A DNA stretch of 64,000 nt, from the NCBI RefSeq assembly GCF_026342835.1, contig NZ_JAPEMI010000001.1:6516501-6580500 (forward strand), given 5' to 3'. The position numbers and the translations under genes are program-made. This DNA comes from Streptomyces sp. NBC_00154. GTDB taxonomy: Bacteria; Actinomycetota; Actinomycetes; Streptomycetales; Streptomycetaceae. Position 1 is the first letter of the stretch. Each line of letters begins with the position of its first letter. Under the pieces are notes generated by a model. That model saw nothing but the letters and a program-made list of their open reading frames with translations. It was not told the DNA's origin and made no database searches. Below are positions 51,424-59,661 of the stretch, piece after piece.

Positions 51424-52461
51424 GTGATCGTCTGGGTCAACGGTGCGTTCAGCGCGGGCAAGACGAGCGCCGCGCGCGAACTGATCGATCTGATCCCGAA
51501 CAGCACCTTCTACGACCCCGAACTGATCGGCGGGGCGCTGCGGTACCTGCTGCCCCAGAAGAGACTGGCCGAGGTGACCGACTACCAGGATCTGCCGATC
51601 TGGCGGCGGATGGTGGTGGACACCGCAGCGGCTCTGCTCGCTGAACTGCCCGGGGTGCTCGTGGTGCCGATGACGCTGCTGCGCCAGGAGTACCGCGACG
51701 AGATATTCGGAGGGCTCGCCTCCAGGCGCATTCCGGTGCGTCATGTGCTGCTCTCACCTGAGGAAACGATCCTGCGGCAGCGGATCGCCGGTCGTGAGGA
51801 AGTACCGGACGATCCGGAAGCGAGCGAACGCGTACGTCAGTGGGCCTACGAGCACATCGAGCCCTACCGGGCGGCCCTCGGCTGGATCACCGCGGACGCC
51901 CACACCATCGACACCAGCACACTGACCCCGCAGGAAACGGCCGAGCGCATCGCCGAGGCCGTCCGCACCGGTGCGGACGGCGCGTGCGAGATAGTGCAGA
52001 CGCCCGAGCCGACCGCCGAGACCCTCGCCGCCGGGGTGCTGCTCTTCGACGAACACGACCGGGTCCTGCTCGTCGACCCCACGTACAAGCCCGGCTGGGA
52101 ATTCCCCGGCGGAGTGGTGGAGCCGGGCGAGGCACCGGCCCAGGCCGGGATACGGGAAGTGGCCGAGGAGATAGGGATACGGCTGGACCGGATACCGAAA
52201 CTGCTGGTCGTCGACTGGGAGCCGCCGAAACCGCCCGGGTACGGAGGACTGCGGCTGCTCTTCGACGGCGGCCTGCTGCGCCGCGAGGAAGCGGACCGGC
52301 TGCGGCTGCCCGGCTCCGAACTGCGCGGCTGGCGGTTCGTCACCGAGGCGGAGGCGGCGACGATGCTGCCGCCCATCCGGTACGAACGGCTCCGCTGGGC
52401 CCTGCGGGCCCGCGAGCGGTCGACCGTGCTCAACCTGGAAGCCGGAGTCCCGGTCGGCTGA
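51424..52461 (+). CDS. P-loop NTPase/kinase-like and Nudix hydrolase fusion protein
   Basis: 345 aa two-domain protein. Residues about 1-175 form a P-loop kinase-like domain with Walker A GAFSAGKTSA and an R-rich lid (RQRIAGREEVPDDPEASERV); residues about 195-330 form a Nudix domain with box GGVVEPGEAPAQAGIREV followed by AEEIGI (about 230-253). A kinase and Nudix partner in one chain suggests linked phosphorylation and diphosphate hydrolysis or antibiotic/nucleotide detoxification. GTG 51424 follows AGAGGGGGAA. Substrates unknown. Confidence 0.86.
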   Translation: MIVWVNGAFSAGKTSAARELIDLIPNSTFYDPELIGGALRYLLPQKRLAEVTDYQDLPIWRRMVVDTAAALLAELPGVLVVPMTLLRQEYRDEIFGGLASRRIPVRHVLLSPEETILRQRIAGREEVPDDPEASERVRQWAYEHIEPYRAALGWITADAHTIDTSTLTPQETAERIAEAVRTGADGACEIVQTPEPTAETLAAGVLLFDEHDRVLLVDPTYKPGWEFPGGVVEPGEAPAQAGIREVAEEIGIRLDRIPKLLVVDWEPPKPPGYGGLRLLFDGGLLRREEADRLRLPGSELRGWRFVTEAEAATMLPPIRYERLRWALRARERSTVLNLEAGVPVG

Positions 52462-52760
52462 CGCCCGCAGCACCGACGCCGCGTCGACGGTGAGCGGATC
52501 GCCGTGCCCGAAGCAGACGGTCGACGGTGCCGCCCCGGCCGCCGGAACGAGGCCAAGGCCTCGTTCCGGTCGGTGTTGAACACACCCGGCATTGCCCGGC
52601 CCACCCCCGGCCGCACAGCCGCCCGTGAACAGCACACCGTGTGCGGAGACGGACTGCGAGGGAGCCGCGAGGGAGCCGGGGGAGTGGGCCACGCGGGCCC
52701 CGCCGCCGAGGGCGAGCGCGTCGCCCTCGGCCACCTCGCGGTCGAGCCATGTCCGGCGGG
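52455..52760 (-). pseudogene. Remnant of an MBL-fold metallo-hydrolase gene
   Basis: On the minus strand, three reading-frame pieces in the order of an MBL-fold hydrolase can be read: WLDREVAEGDALALGGGARV then HGVLFTGGCAAGG (from about 52754), then in the next frame PGVFNTDRNEALASFRR (about 52592-52542), then back in the first frame VCFGHGDPLTVDAASVLRAS (to about 52470). The N-terminal HxHxDH metal motif is missing and the HTPGS region is damaged. So it is a 5'-truncated, twice-frameshifted relic between the Nudix and M20 genes. Confidence 0.7.
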
Positions 52761-52829
52761 GCTGCGGGGACGGTCACCGCATGCTCGTACAGGGGCTGCC
52801 CAGTCGACACCGGAGCGGGCAAGGAGGGA

Positions 52830-54194
52830 TCAGGCCCGCCTGGACTCCGCGTAGTTCTGCAGGAACAGCGCCTCGGCGACCGACAGTCGCTCCAGCTCCT
52901 CGGGCGACACGCTCTCGTTCACCGCGTGGATCTGCGCCTCCGGCTCGCTCAGGCCGATCAGCAGGATTTCCGCCTCCGGGTAGAGCGTCGCGAGAGTGTT
53001 GCAGAGCGGGATCGAGCCGCCCATGCCGGACGACTGCATCTTCTCGCCGGGGTAGGCGGTCTCCATGGCCTGCGCCATCGAGGTGTACGCCGGGCTGGAG
53101 ATGTCCGCGCGGAACGCCTGGCCCTGGCCCACCTGCTCGACGGCCACCCGTGCACCCCACGGGGCATGCGCCTTCAGATGGGCGGTCAGCAGCTGCGTCG
53201 CCTCGGCGGCGTCCTGGCCCGGCGGCACCCGCAGGCTGATCTGCGCCCGCGCCGTCGCCTGCAGCGACGGCGTCGCGCCGACCACGGGCGGGCAGTCGAT
53301 GCCGATGACGGTGACGGCCGGCCGGGCCCAGATGCGGTCGGCGACCGTACCCGTGCCGATCAGCTGCACACCGTCGAGCACCTTCGCGTCCGCGCGGAAC
53401 TCGGCCTCCGGGTACTGCAGTCCCTGCCAGTCGGCGTCCGTGGCGAGCCCGTCGACGGTCGTGGTGCCGTCCTCGGAGCGCAGCGACGCCAGCAGCTGGA
53501 TCATCGCGGCCAGCGCGTCGGGCGCGGCGCCGCCGAACTGTCCGGAGTGCAGGTTGCCTTCGAGGGTGTCGAGCGTGACCCGGAGCATCGTCATCCCGCG
53601 CAGCGTCGCGGTGACCGTCGGCAGACCGACCCGGAAGTTGCCCGTGTCGCCGATGACGATGGTGTCGGCGGCCAGTAGATCGGGGTGCGCCTCCGCGTAC
53701 CGCTCCAGACCGCCGGTGCCCTGCTCCTCCGAGCCTTCGGCGATCACCTTGACGGAGACCGGGACGCCGCCGTTCGCCTTGAGCGCGCGCAGGGCGAGGA
53801 GGTGCATGATGAAGCCGCCCTTGCAGTCCGCCGCGCCGCGGCCGAACCAGCGGCCGTCGCGCTCCGTCAGCTCGAACGGCGGGGAGAGCCAGGCGGACTC
53901 GTCGAGCGGCGGCTGCACGTCGTAGTGCGCGTAGAGCAGCACGGTCGGGGCGCCGGCCGGACCGGGCAGGAAGCCGTAGACCGACTGGGTGCCGTCGGGG
54001 GTGTCGAGCAGGGCGACGTCCTGGAAGTCCTCGGCGCGCAGTGCGTCGGCGACCCAGTCGGCGGCCGCCTCGCATTCGCTCTTCGGGAACTGCGCGGGAT
54101 CCGCCACCGACTGGAAGGCCACCAGCTCGGCCAGCTCCGCCTTGGCGCGGGGCATCAGCGAGGCGACAGTCTCGGAAATCGGATGGGCGGTCAT
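52830..54194 (-). CDS. M20 family dipeptidase
   Basis: 454 aa zinc dipeptidase of the M20/ArgE/DapE-CNDP type. Metal motifs: LLYAHYDVQPP (about residue 85), GRGAADCKGGF (about 115), AEGSEEQGTGGL (about 148), and the C-terminal GMGGSIPLCNTL and IHAVNE. Cytoplasmic, cleaving Xaa-Xaa dipeptides such as carnosine-like substrates. ATG 54194 has GAGGAG upstream; the frame is open far beyond but opposite the flavoprotein gene. Its last codons abut the MBL relic. Confidence 0.9.
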   Translation of the reverse strand: MTAHPISETVASLMPRAKAELAELVAFQSVADPAQFPKSECEAAADWVADALRAEDFQDVALLDTPDGTQSVYGFLPGPAGAPTVLLYAHYDVQPPLDESAWLSPPFELTERDGRWFGRGAADCKGGFIMHLLALRALKANGGVPVSVKVIAEGSEEQGTGGLERYAEAHPDLLAADTIVIGDTGNFRVGLPTVTATLRGMTMLRVTLDTLEGNLHSGQFGGAAPDALAAMIQLLASLRSEDGTTTVDGLATDADWQGLQYPEAEFRADAKVLDGVQLIGTGTVADRIWARPAVTVIGIDCPPVVGATPSLQATARAQISLRVPPGQDAAEATQLLTAHLKAHAPWGARVAVEQVGQGQAFRADISSPAYTSMAQAMETAYPGEKMQSSGMGGSIPLCNTLATLYPEAEILLIGLSEPEAQIHAVNESVSPEELERLSVAEALFLQNYAESRRA

Positions 54195-54378
54195 GGGCAC
54201 GCTCCTCGTGGGTGCGACGTTATGTGTACGAATCCGTCTGCAGGAACGCCGTGGGTGCGGCGTTGCATGTATGGCGAACGCACGGTCGATCCTCCCACAG
54301 CGGGGGACGGCCGCAACGCGCCGTAGGATGCCGTGAGCAGTGTGGGCCACTGGTCGGGATCGGGAGCAGAAGCACATC

Positions 54379-55593
54379 GTGAGCAGCGAGAACGCAGACG
54401 CCGGACGTGAGCTGGAAGAGTTGTCCGTATGGGACGTCGTCGTAGTCGGCGCCGGACCGGCCGGAGCCTCCGCGGCATACGCGGCGGCGGTTGCCGGCCG
54501 ACGGGTATTGCTGCTGGAGAAGGCGGAACTGCCTCGGTACAAGACCTGCGGCGGTGGCATCATCGGGTATTCGCGTGACGCGCTGCCGCCCGGGTTCGAA
54601 CTGCCGTTGCAGGACCGGATCCACGCGGTGACGTTCTCGCTCAACGGCAGGCTGGCGCGGACGCGCCGTTCCAAGCGGATGCTCTTCGGGCTCATCAACC
54701 GGCCCGAGTTCGACGCGGGCCTGGTCGAGGAGGCGCAGAAGGCGGGCGCCGAACTCCGGACCGGAGTGACGGTGACACGGGTCGAGCAGCACGGCGCCGC
54801 GGTCCCGGACCGGCGCACGGTCGCCGTGGTGCTGTCCGGCGGCGAGACCGTCCTCGCCCGTGCGGTCGTCGGCGCCGACGGCAGCGCGGGACGCATAGGG
54901 GCCCATGTCGGGGTGAAGCTCGACCAGGTTGACCTCGGCCTGGAGTCGGAGATCCCGGTACCGGCCACGGTCGCGGAGGACTGGGCAGGGCGGGTACTGA
55001 TCGACTGGGGCCCGATGCCCGGTAGTTACGGCTGGGTGTTCCCGAAGGGCGACACCCTGACCGTCGGTGTGATCTCGGCGCGCGGTGATGGCGCGGGGAC
55101 CAAGCGGTATCTGGAGGACTTCATCGCCCGGCTCGGTCTCGCCGGGTTCGAGCCGAAGATCTCCTCCGGTCATCTCACGCGCTGCCGCAGCGACGATTCG
55201 CCGCTGTCGCGCGGGCGGGTGCTCGTCTGCGGCGACGCGGCGGGCCTGCTGGAGCCGTGGACCCGTGAAGGCATCTCGTTCGCGCTGCGTTCAGGGCGGC
55301 TCGCCGGTGAATGGGCGGTCCGGATCGCCGAGTCGCACGACGCGGTGGACGCCCGCCGCCAGGCGCTCAATTACGCGTTCGCCATCAAGGCCGGACTGGG
55401 CGTCGAGATGGGCGTCGGCAGGCGCATGCTGAAGCTCTTCGAGCGCCGCCCGGGCATACTGCACGCGGTGCTGACCGGATTCCGCCCGGCCTGGAAGGCG
55501 TTCGCCGGGATCACCCGGGGGACGACTTCGCTGGCCGAGCTGGTCCGTTCGCATCCGCTGGCACAGCGCGCCCTTTCGGCGATGGACCGCTGA
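54379..55593 (+). CDS. Geranylgeranyl reductase family FAD protein
   Basis: 404 aa flavoprotein of the GGR/digeranylgeranylglycerophospholipid reductase group. After a 25-residue acidic start, VVVGAGPAGASAAYAAAVAG is the FAD motif, LPRYKTCGGGII the substrate-side CGGG motif, and GDAAGLLEPWTREGISFALR the second FAD motif (about residue 290). Such enzymes saturate isoprenoid double bonds (menaquinone, carotenoid or lipid side chains). GTG 54379 has a GGGAG site 12 nt upstream. No isoprenoid genes are adjacent. Confidence 0.87.
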   Translation: MSSENADAGRELEELSVWDVVVVGAGPAGASAAYAAAVAGRRVLLLEKAELPRYKTCGGGIIGYSRDALPPGFELPLQDRIHAVTFSLNGRLARTRRSKRMLFGLINRPEFDAGLVEEAQKAGAELRTGVTVTRVEQHGAAVPDRRTVAVVLSGGETVLARAVVGADGSAGRIGAHVGVKLDQVDLGLESEIPVPATVAEDWAGRVLIDWGPMPGSYGWVFPKGDTLTVGVISARGDGAGTKRYLEDFIARLGLAGFEPKISSGHLTRCRSDDSPLSRGRVLVCGDAAGLLEPWTREGISFALRSGRLAGEWAVRIAESHDAVDARRQALNYAFAIKAGLGVEMGVGRRMLKLFERRPGILHAVLTGFRPAWKAFAGITRGTTSLAELVRSHPLAQRALSAMDR

Positions 55594-55793
55594 CGGACCA
55601 GGGGAAGGGTCCGCATCGGCGGACTGGCGGACCGACGGGCCGGAGGAGTCCGGCGGCCGGATGGTTCGGAAGGGCGGACCGGAAGGTACGTGGCGGTCGG
55701 GACGGGCCGGAAGGTACTGAGCGGAAGGCCGGAAGGGCGGGGCAGGGCGGCCGGCACGGCCCGGCCCGGGCCGGTTGCAGGTACGCCGGTCCG

Positions 55794-56243
55794 TCAGGCC
55801 TCGATCGTGACCCGGAAGATCGGGTGGTCAGGGGCGATGCGGCGCAGCTCCTCGACGGACGAGTCCGGGCCGACACCGCCGAAGAAGACGCCGACCTCCG
55901 CCTTCCACCGCTTGAGGTAGGCGCGCAGCAACTCGGGCTTCTCGTCGTCGGGAACCTCGGTGGCGGTGAAGACGTCGACCTTCTTGCCGAGGTGGAGCTC
56001 GCCGCCACCGGCCGCGCGCATGTTGTGCGTCCACTGGACGTGGCCACGGGGCGCGACGAGGTACTGCCGGCCGTCCACGGTCAGGAGGTTCACCGGGGTG
56101 CGGCGCCACTCGCCGCTCTTGCGGCCGCGGACCGCCAGGACCCGCGAGCCCCAGACGCTGATGCCGCGCCGGGTGATCCAGGCGACGGTGCGGTTGAAGA
56201 CGTTGACGGTGAACCAGCCGGGCTTTTGAACGTGCACGGACAT
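55794..56243 (-). CDS. Nitroreductase/deazaflavin-dependent oxidoreductase (DDN family)
   Basis: 149 aa split-beta-barrel protein of the DDN/FGD-related family using F420 or flavin. Landmarks: WITRRGISVWGSRVLAVRG, TPVNLLTVDGRQYLVAPRG, WTHNMRAAGGGELHLGKK and the C-terminal FRVTIEA. Such proteins reduce quinones or aromatic nitro compounds and protect against oxidative stress. ATG 56243. It is divergent from a TetR gene, with two near-identical operator-like sites between them. The 200 nt beyond its stop are G-rich and carry short direct repeats but no gene. Confidence 0.88.
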   Translation of the reverse strand: MSVHVQKPGWFTVNVFNRTVAWITRRGISVWGSRVLAVRGRKSGEWRRTPVNLLTVDGRQYLVAPRGHVQWTHNMRAAGGGELHLGKKVDVFTATEVPDDEKPELLRAYLKRWKAEVGVFFGGVGPDSSVEELRRIAPDHPIFRVTIEA

Positions 56244-56266
56244 CGAGATTCCCCTTCGGAAAGTGC

Positions 56267-56333
56267 GAGCACTGCTCTCGCTTGAGATCAGTGTGCACGT
56301 GCATGGTGCTCAAATGCAAGAGCGCTGCTCTCG
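56267..56333. promoter_or_regulatory. Two GAGCRCTGCTCTCG operator candidates
   Basis: GAGCACTGCTCTCG (56267-56280) and GAGCGCTGCTCTCG (56320-56333) differ at one position and each contains an inverted GAGC-N3-GCTC core. They flank the central 10-bp palindrome TGCACGTGCA (56294-56303) in the intergenic region between the deazaflavin oxidoreductase and the TetR gene. This fits two TetR dimers controlling both promoters. Confidence 0.6.
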
Positions 56334-56373
56334 TTATTGGTCGGTGCTCCAGGCTCATGGCAGACTGATCGCC

Positions 56374-57105
56374 ATGAGCACCATCCGAGGAGCCAGGGAA
56401 CGGGCCCGTATCGAAGTCACCGCCGCCATCAAGGACGAGGCGAGGAAGCAGCTCGCGGCCGATGGCGCCGCAAGACTTTCGCTGCGCGCCGTCGCCCGTG
56501 AACTGGGCATGGTCTCGTCCGCGCTCTACCGCTACTTCCCCAGCCGCGACGAGCTGCTCACGGCCTTGATCGTCGATGCGTACGACGCCGTGGGCGAGGC
56601 CGCCGAAGCCGCCGACCGGGCATCCTGCGCAGGATCGTCCGCCTCCCCCCTCGCCCGCTGGACCGCGGTCGCCTGCGCCGTACGCGACTGGGCCCTCGCC
56701 CACCCCCATGAGTACGGTCTGATCTACGGCTCGCCGGTGCCCGGTTACACCGCGCCCCAGGCGACGATCGGCCCCGCCTCCCGCGTCGGCCTCGTCCTCA
56801 TCGCGATCGTCGGCGACGCCCACCGCACGGACGGTCTCTCGCTGCCGTCGCTCGCCGCCGAGCTGCGTTCCGAGGCCGAACGGATGGCCGCCGACGTCGC
56901 CCCCGACCTCCCCCCGGCGGTCGTCGCCCCGCTCGTGGCCGCCTGGTCGCAGCTCTTCGGGCTGATCTCCTTCGAGATCTTCGGGCAGTTCAACCGGCTC
57001 GTTGAGGCGCGGGAGGCCTTCTTCCGGCAGGCCGTCGGTGAGCTGGCCCGTCATGTCGGTCTGCTCGGCGACCGGGGCGGCCACAAGGCGGGCACCGGAG
57101 TCTGA
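56374..57105 (+). CDS. TetR family regulator with WHG domain
   Basis: 243 aa. N-terminal TetR HTH (about residues 10-60; LSLRAVARELGMVSSALYRY), then a TetR_C_13/WHG ligand domain (RDWALAHPHEYGLIYGSP). ATG 56374 opens the HTH; the frame is open upstream through the operator region. It is divergent from the DDN-family gene it probably controls. A hairpin follows its stop. Confidence 0.9.
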   Translation: MSTIRGARERARIEVTAAIKDEARKQLAADGAARLSLRAVARELGMVSSALYRYFPSRDELLTALIVDAYDAVGEAAEAADRASCAGSSASPLARWTAVACAVRDWALAHPHEYGLIYGSPVPGYTAPQATIGPASRVGLVLIAIVGDAHRTDGLSLPSLAAELRSEAERMAADVAPDLPPAVVAPLVAAWSQLFGLISFEIFGQFNRLVEAREAFFRQAVGELARHVGLLGDRGGHKAGTGV

Positions 57106-57118
57106 GCCCGCCGCAGCC

Positions 57119-57144
57119 CCTTGCGCCCGCCCGCGCGCGCAAGG
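57119..57144 (+). terminator. 8-bp hairpin after the TetR gene
   Basis: CCTTGCGC (57119-57126) and GCGCAAGG (57137-57144) pair around a C/G-rich 10-nt loop, 13 nt after the TetR stop. Likely separates the TetR gene from the two-component operon. Confidence 0.55.
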
Positions 57145-57158
57145 CCGCGCCGACGGTG

Positions 57159-57174
57159 TACTCCGCTGGGAGTA
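57159..57174. promoter_or_regulatory. TACTCC-N4-GGAGTA inverted repeat before the two-component operon
   Basis: A perfect 6-bp inverted repeat (57159-57164 and 57169-57174) with a 4-nt spacer, about 60 nt before the histidine kinase start. Candidate binding site for the NarL-type response regulator encoded next, for autoregulation. Confidence 0.45.
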
Positions 57175-57234
57175 TGCGTGGTCACCACACCCGGCTGACG
57201 CCACTGCCGTGGCCAGCGGTCTAGCGTTGCCGGT

Positions 57235-58620
57235 ATGGAAGAGCAGCGCTCACACGGAAGCGGCGGTCCCCCTCGGGTGCTGGGCGGACCGCCGCAGCGG
57301 CGGCCCTGGATGCACGCGGGCCCCCACGGACCGTGGGGGCACGACGGGCCGCCGCGCCGGCTGACGGGGACGAGCGTGCGGTCCGCCGCCCGCCTGCCGT
57401 GGCCGTCCACCCTCCTGCTCGGTGCGATCGTCATGATCGGCTCGTCCGTCGCGGCCCGGGGCCAGCTCGGCGAGCGCGCCCCGTTGGACCTCTTCGCCCG
57501 GGCGCTGCTCCTCATCGCCGTCGCCGTACTGCTGCTGCGTCACCGCCACCCCGTCCTGGCGGTGTTCGTCTCCGCGGCCGCGGCCATGATCTATCTCGGG
57601 GCCGGCTATCCGTACGGTCCGGTGTTCTTGGCCGTTGCCGTCGGATGCTTCAGCGCTGTTGTCGCGGGGCACCGGCGGGCCGCCTGGTCGGCCGTGGGAA
57701 TGGTGTGGGTGGGGCATCTGCTGGTGGCCCACTGGCTCTACCGCCGGCTGCCGCCGATCGGCGACTCGGCCGCACCGTGGGGGCAGGAACTGGGCATCGC
57801 CGCCTGGGTGGTGGCGATCGTCGCGGCAGCGGAGTTCGTGCGCGTACGTCGTGAACAGTGGGCCGCACAGCGGGCCGAACGGGACGCCGCGGAGAAGCGG
57901 CGGGCCGACGAGGAGCGGCTGCGCATGGCCCGGGAGCTCCATGACGTGCTCGCCCACAGCATCTCCGTCATCAATGTCCAGGCGGGCGTCGGACTCGCGC
58001 TGCTCGACTCCGACCCCGAGCAGGCCCGCACGGCCCTCACCACGATCAAGGCAGCCAGCAAGGAGGCACTCGGCGAGGTCCGTCAGGTCCTCGCCACGCT
58101 CCGTACCCCCGGCGATGCCCCCCGGGCCCCGGCCCCCGGCCTCGACCGGCTGCCCGAGCTGGTCGACCAGGCGGCGAGTGCCGGACTGACCGTCACGGTG
58201 GAGGCGGACGGCGTGCGGAACGCCGTCCCGCCCGGTACGGATCTGGCGGCCTTCCGGATCGTGCAGGAGGCGCTGACGAATGTGGTGCGGCATTCGGGCT
58301 CGCGCAGCGCGCGGGTCCGGATCGGTTACGGGGCCGGCAGCATCCGGCTCCGTATCGACGACGACGGACCCGCCACCGGCAGCGAGGCCGGGGGCAGCGG
58401 CAACGGGCTGGCCGGCATGCGGGAGCGGGCCGCCGCGCTGGGCGGCACGATCGAGGCGGGCCCCCGGCCCGACGGCGGTTTCCGGGTGCGGGCCGAGCTT
58501 CCGCTGCGCCCGGCGTCACCGGAAGACACCGCACAGGACGCGACGGGGGACCCTGAGCAGGACACGAGGCGGAACACGGCGGGGGACACTGTGCAGGACA
58601 CGACGGAGGAGACACCGTGA
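57235..58620 (+). CDS. Sensor histidine kinase (HisKA_3/NarX-DesK type)
   Basis: 461 aa. A 50-residue Gly/Pro/Arg-rich start, four to five membrane helices (about residues 55-200), a DHp domain with the phosphorylated His at residue 236 in ARELHDVLAHSISV, and a C-terminal HATPase with GNGLAGMRERAAALGG. The last 30 residues are a repetitive Asp/Thr/Gln/Glu-rich tail. It should sense a membrane signal and phosphorylate the overlapping response regulator. ATG 57235. The 3' end overlaps the regulator start by 4 nt. Confidence 0.9.
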   Translation: MEEQRSHGSGGPPRVLGGPPQRRPWMHAGPHGPWGHDGPPRRLTGTSVRSAARLPWPSTLLLGAIVMIGSSVAARGQLGERAPLDLFARALLLIAVAVLLLRHRHPVLAVFVSAAAAMIYLGAGYPYGPVFLAVAVGCFSAVVAGHRRAAWSAVGMVWVGHLLVAHWLYRRLPPIGDSAAPWGQELGIAAWVVAIVAAAEFVRVRREQWAAQRAERDAAEKRRADEERLRMARELHDVLAHSISVINVQAGVGLALLDSDPEQARTALTTIKAASKEALGEVRQVLATLRTPGDAPRAPAPGLDRLPELVDQAASAGLTVTVEADGVRNAVPPGTDLAAFRIVQEALTNVVRHSGSRSARVRIGYGAGSIRLRIDDDGPATGSEAGGSGNGLAGMRERAAALGGTIEAGPRPDGGFRVRAELPLRPASPEDTAQDATGDPEQDTRRNTAGDTVQDTTEETP

Positions 58621-59282
58621 TCCGCGTACTGCTCGCCGATGACCAGCTGTTGGTCCGGGCCGGTTTCCGCGCCCTGCTGGACGCGCAGCCGGACATCGAG
58701 GTGGTGGGGGAGGCTGCCGACGGTGAGGAGGCCGTACGTCTGGTGCGCGAACTGCGGCCGGACACCGTGCTGATGGACATCCGGATGCCGCATCTCGACG
58801 GCCTCGCCGCCACCCGCACGATCACCGGCGATCCGGAGCTCAACGACGTCAAGGTGGTCATGCTCACCACCTTCGAGCTCGACGAGTACGTCTTCGAGGC
58901 GATCCGCTCCGGCGCCTCCGGCTTCCTGGTCAAGGACACCGAACCCGAGGAACTGCTGCGGGCGGTACGGGCCGTGGTGGGCGGCGACGCGCTGCTCTCG
59001 CCCGGAGTGACCCGACGGCTGATCGCCGAGTTCGCCGCCCGCTCCAAGGAGCCTTCGGCCGCGACGGGACTGAGCGAACTCACCGAACGGGAACGGGAAG
59101 TGATGGCGCTGGTCGGCATCGGCCTCACCAACGAGGAGATCGCCCGCCGACTCGTCGTCAGCCCGCTCACCGCCAAGACCCATGTCAGCCGCACCATGGT
59201 GAAGCTCGGCGCCCGCGACCGGGCCCAACTCGTCGTGCTCGCCTATGAGTCCGGGCTCGTGCGCCCCGGCTGGCTCGGCTGA
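58617..59282 (+). CDS. NarL/LuxR family response regulator
   Basis: 221 aa. Receiver domain with acidic pair ADDQ, phosphoacceptor Asp54 in VLMDIRMPH and the conserved Lys in GFLVKDTEP, then a LuxR HTH (LTEREREVMALVGIGLTNEE, NEEIARRLVVSPLTAKTHVS). It pairs with the upstream sensor kinase (ATGA overlap). Target promoters are unknown; an inverted repeat lies before the operon. Confidence 0.92.
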   Translation: MIRVLLADDQLLVRAGFRALLDAQPDIEVVGEAADGEEAVRLVRELRPDTVLMDIRMPHLDGLAATRTITGDPELNDVKVVMLTTFELDEYVFEAIRSGASGFLVKDTEPEELLRAVRAVVGGDALLSPGVTRRLIAEFAARSKEPSAATGLSELTEREREVMALVGIGLTNEEIARRLVVSPLTAKTHVSRTMVKLGARDRAQLVVLAYESGLVRPGWLG

Positions 59283-59557
59283 GACGGAGCCTGCGGGCGG
59301 TGCGCGGCGGTCGGACGCCGGCTGCCCGGGCGGGGAAAGCCCCACAGCACATCGACGAGGCGGGCGACGAAGACGACGGCCGCGACGACGGCCCCGATCC
59401 GGTCCAGCACATGTTCGGCCCTACGGGGCAGATCGAGGTACACGGTGGTCATGGCGACCGCGACGAACGCGGCCGCGGCCAGAAAGGCCCCGCTCACCAG
59501 GGCGAAGCCGATCTCGACGGTCATGGCGTCCCGGTCTTCCTGACTTCGGCGTCCCAT
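59243..59557 (-). CDS. DUF6332-like small membrane protein
   Basis: 104 aa. Starts MGRRSQEDRDAMTVEIGFAL; two membrane helices (VSGAFLAAAAFVAVAMTTVYL and IGAVVAAVVFVARLVDVLW) and a basic Pro/Ser-rich tail. Matches my recollection of DUF6332 membrane proteins; function unknown. ATG 59557 is chosen because the conserved-looking GRRSQ start belongs to it; ATG 59524 is an alternative. It ends 40 nt inside the response regulator gene on the opposite strand. Confidence 0.65.
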   Translation of the reverse strand: MGRRSQEDRDAMTVEIGFALVSGAFLAAAAFVAVAMTTVYLDLPRRAEHVLDRIGAVVAAVVFVARLVDVLWGFPRPGSRRPTAAHRPQAPSQPSQPGRTSPDS

Positions 59558-59661
59558 GTCCGGAGTGTCACAGGGGCGGTGGGCGACGGACAAGGATGCC
59601 TCGCCGTCCACCGCCCCGTTCCCCCTCGCCGGTCAGCCATGGGGGCAGTGGGCCGGCTCGG

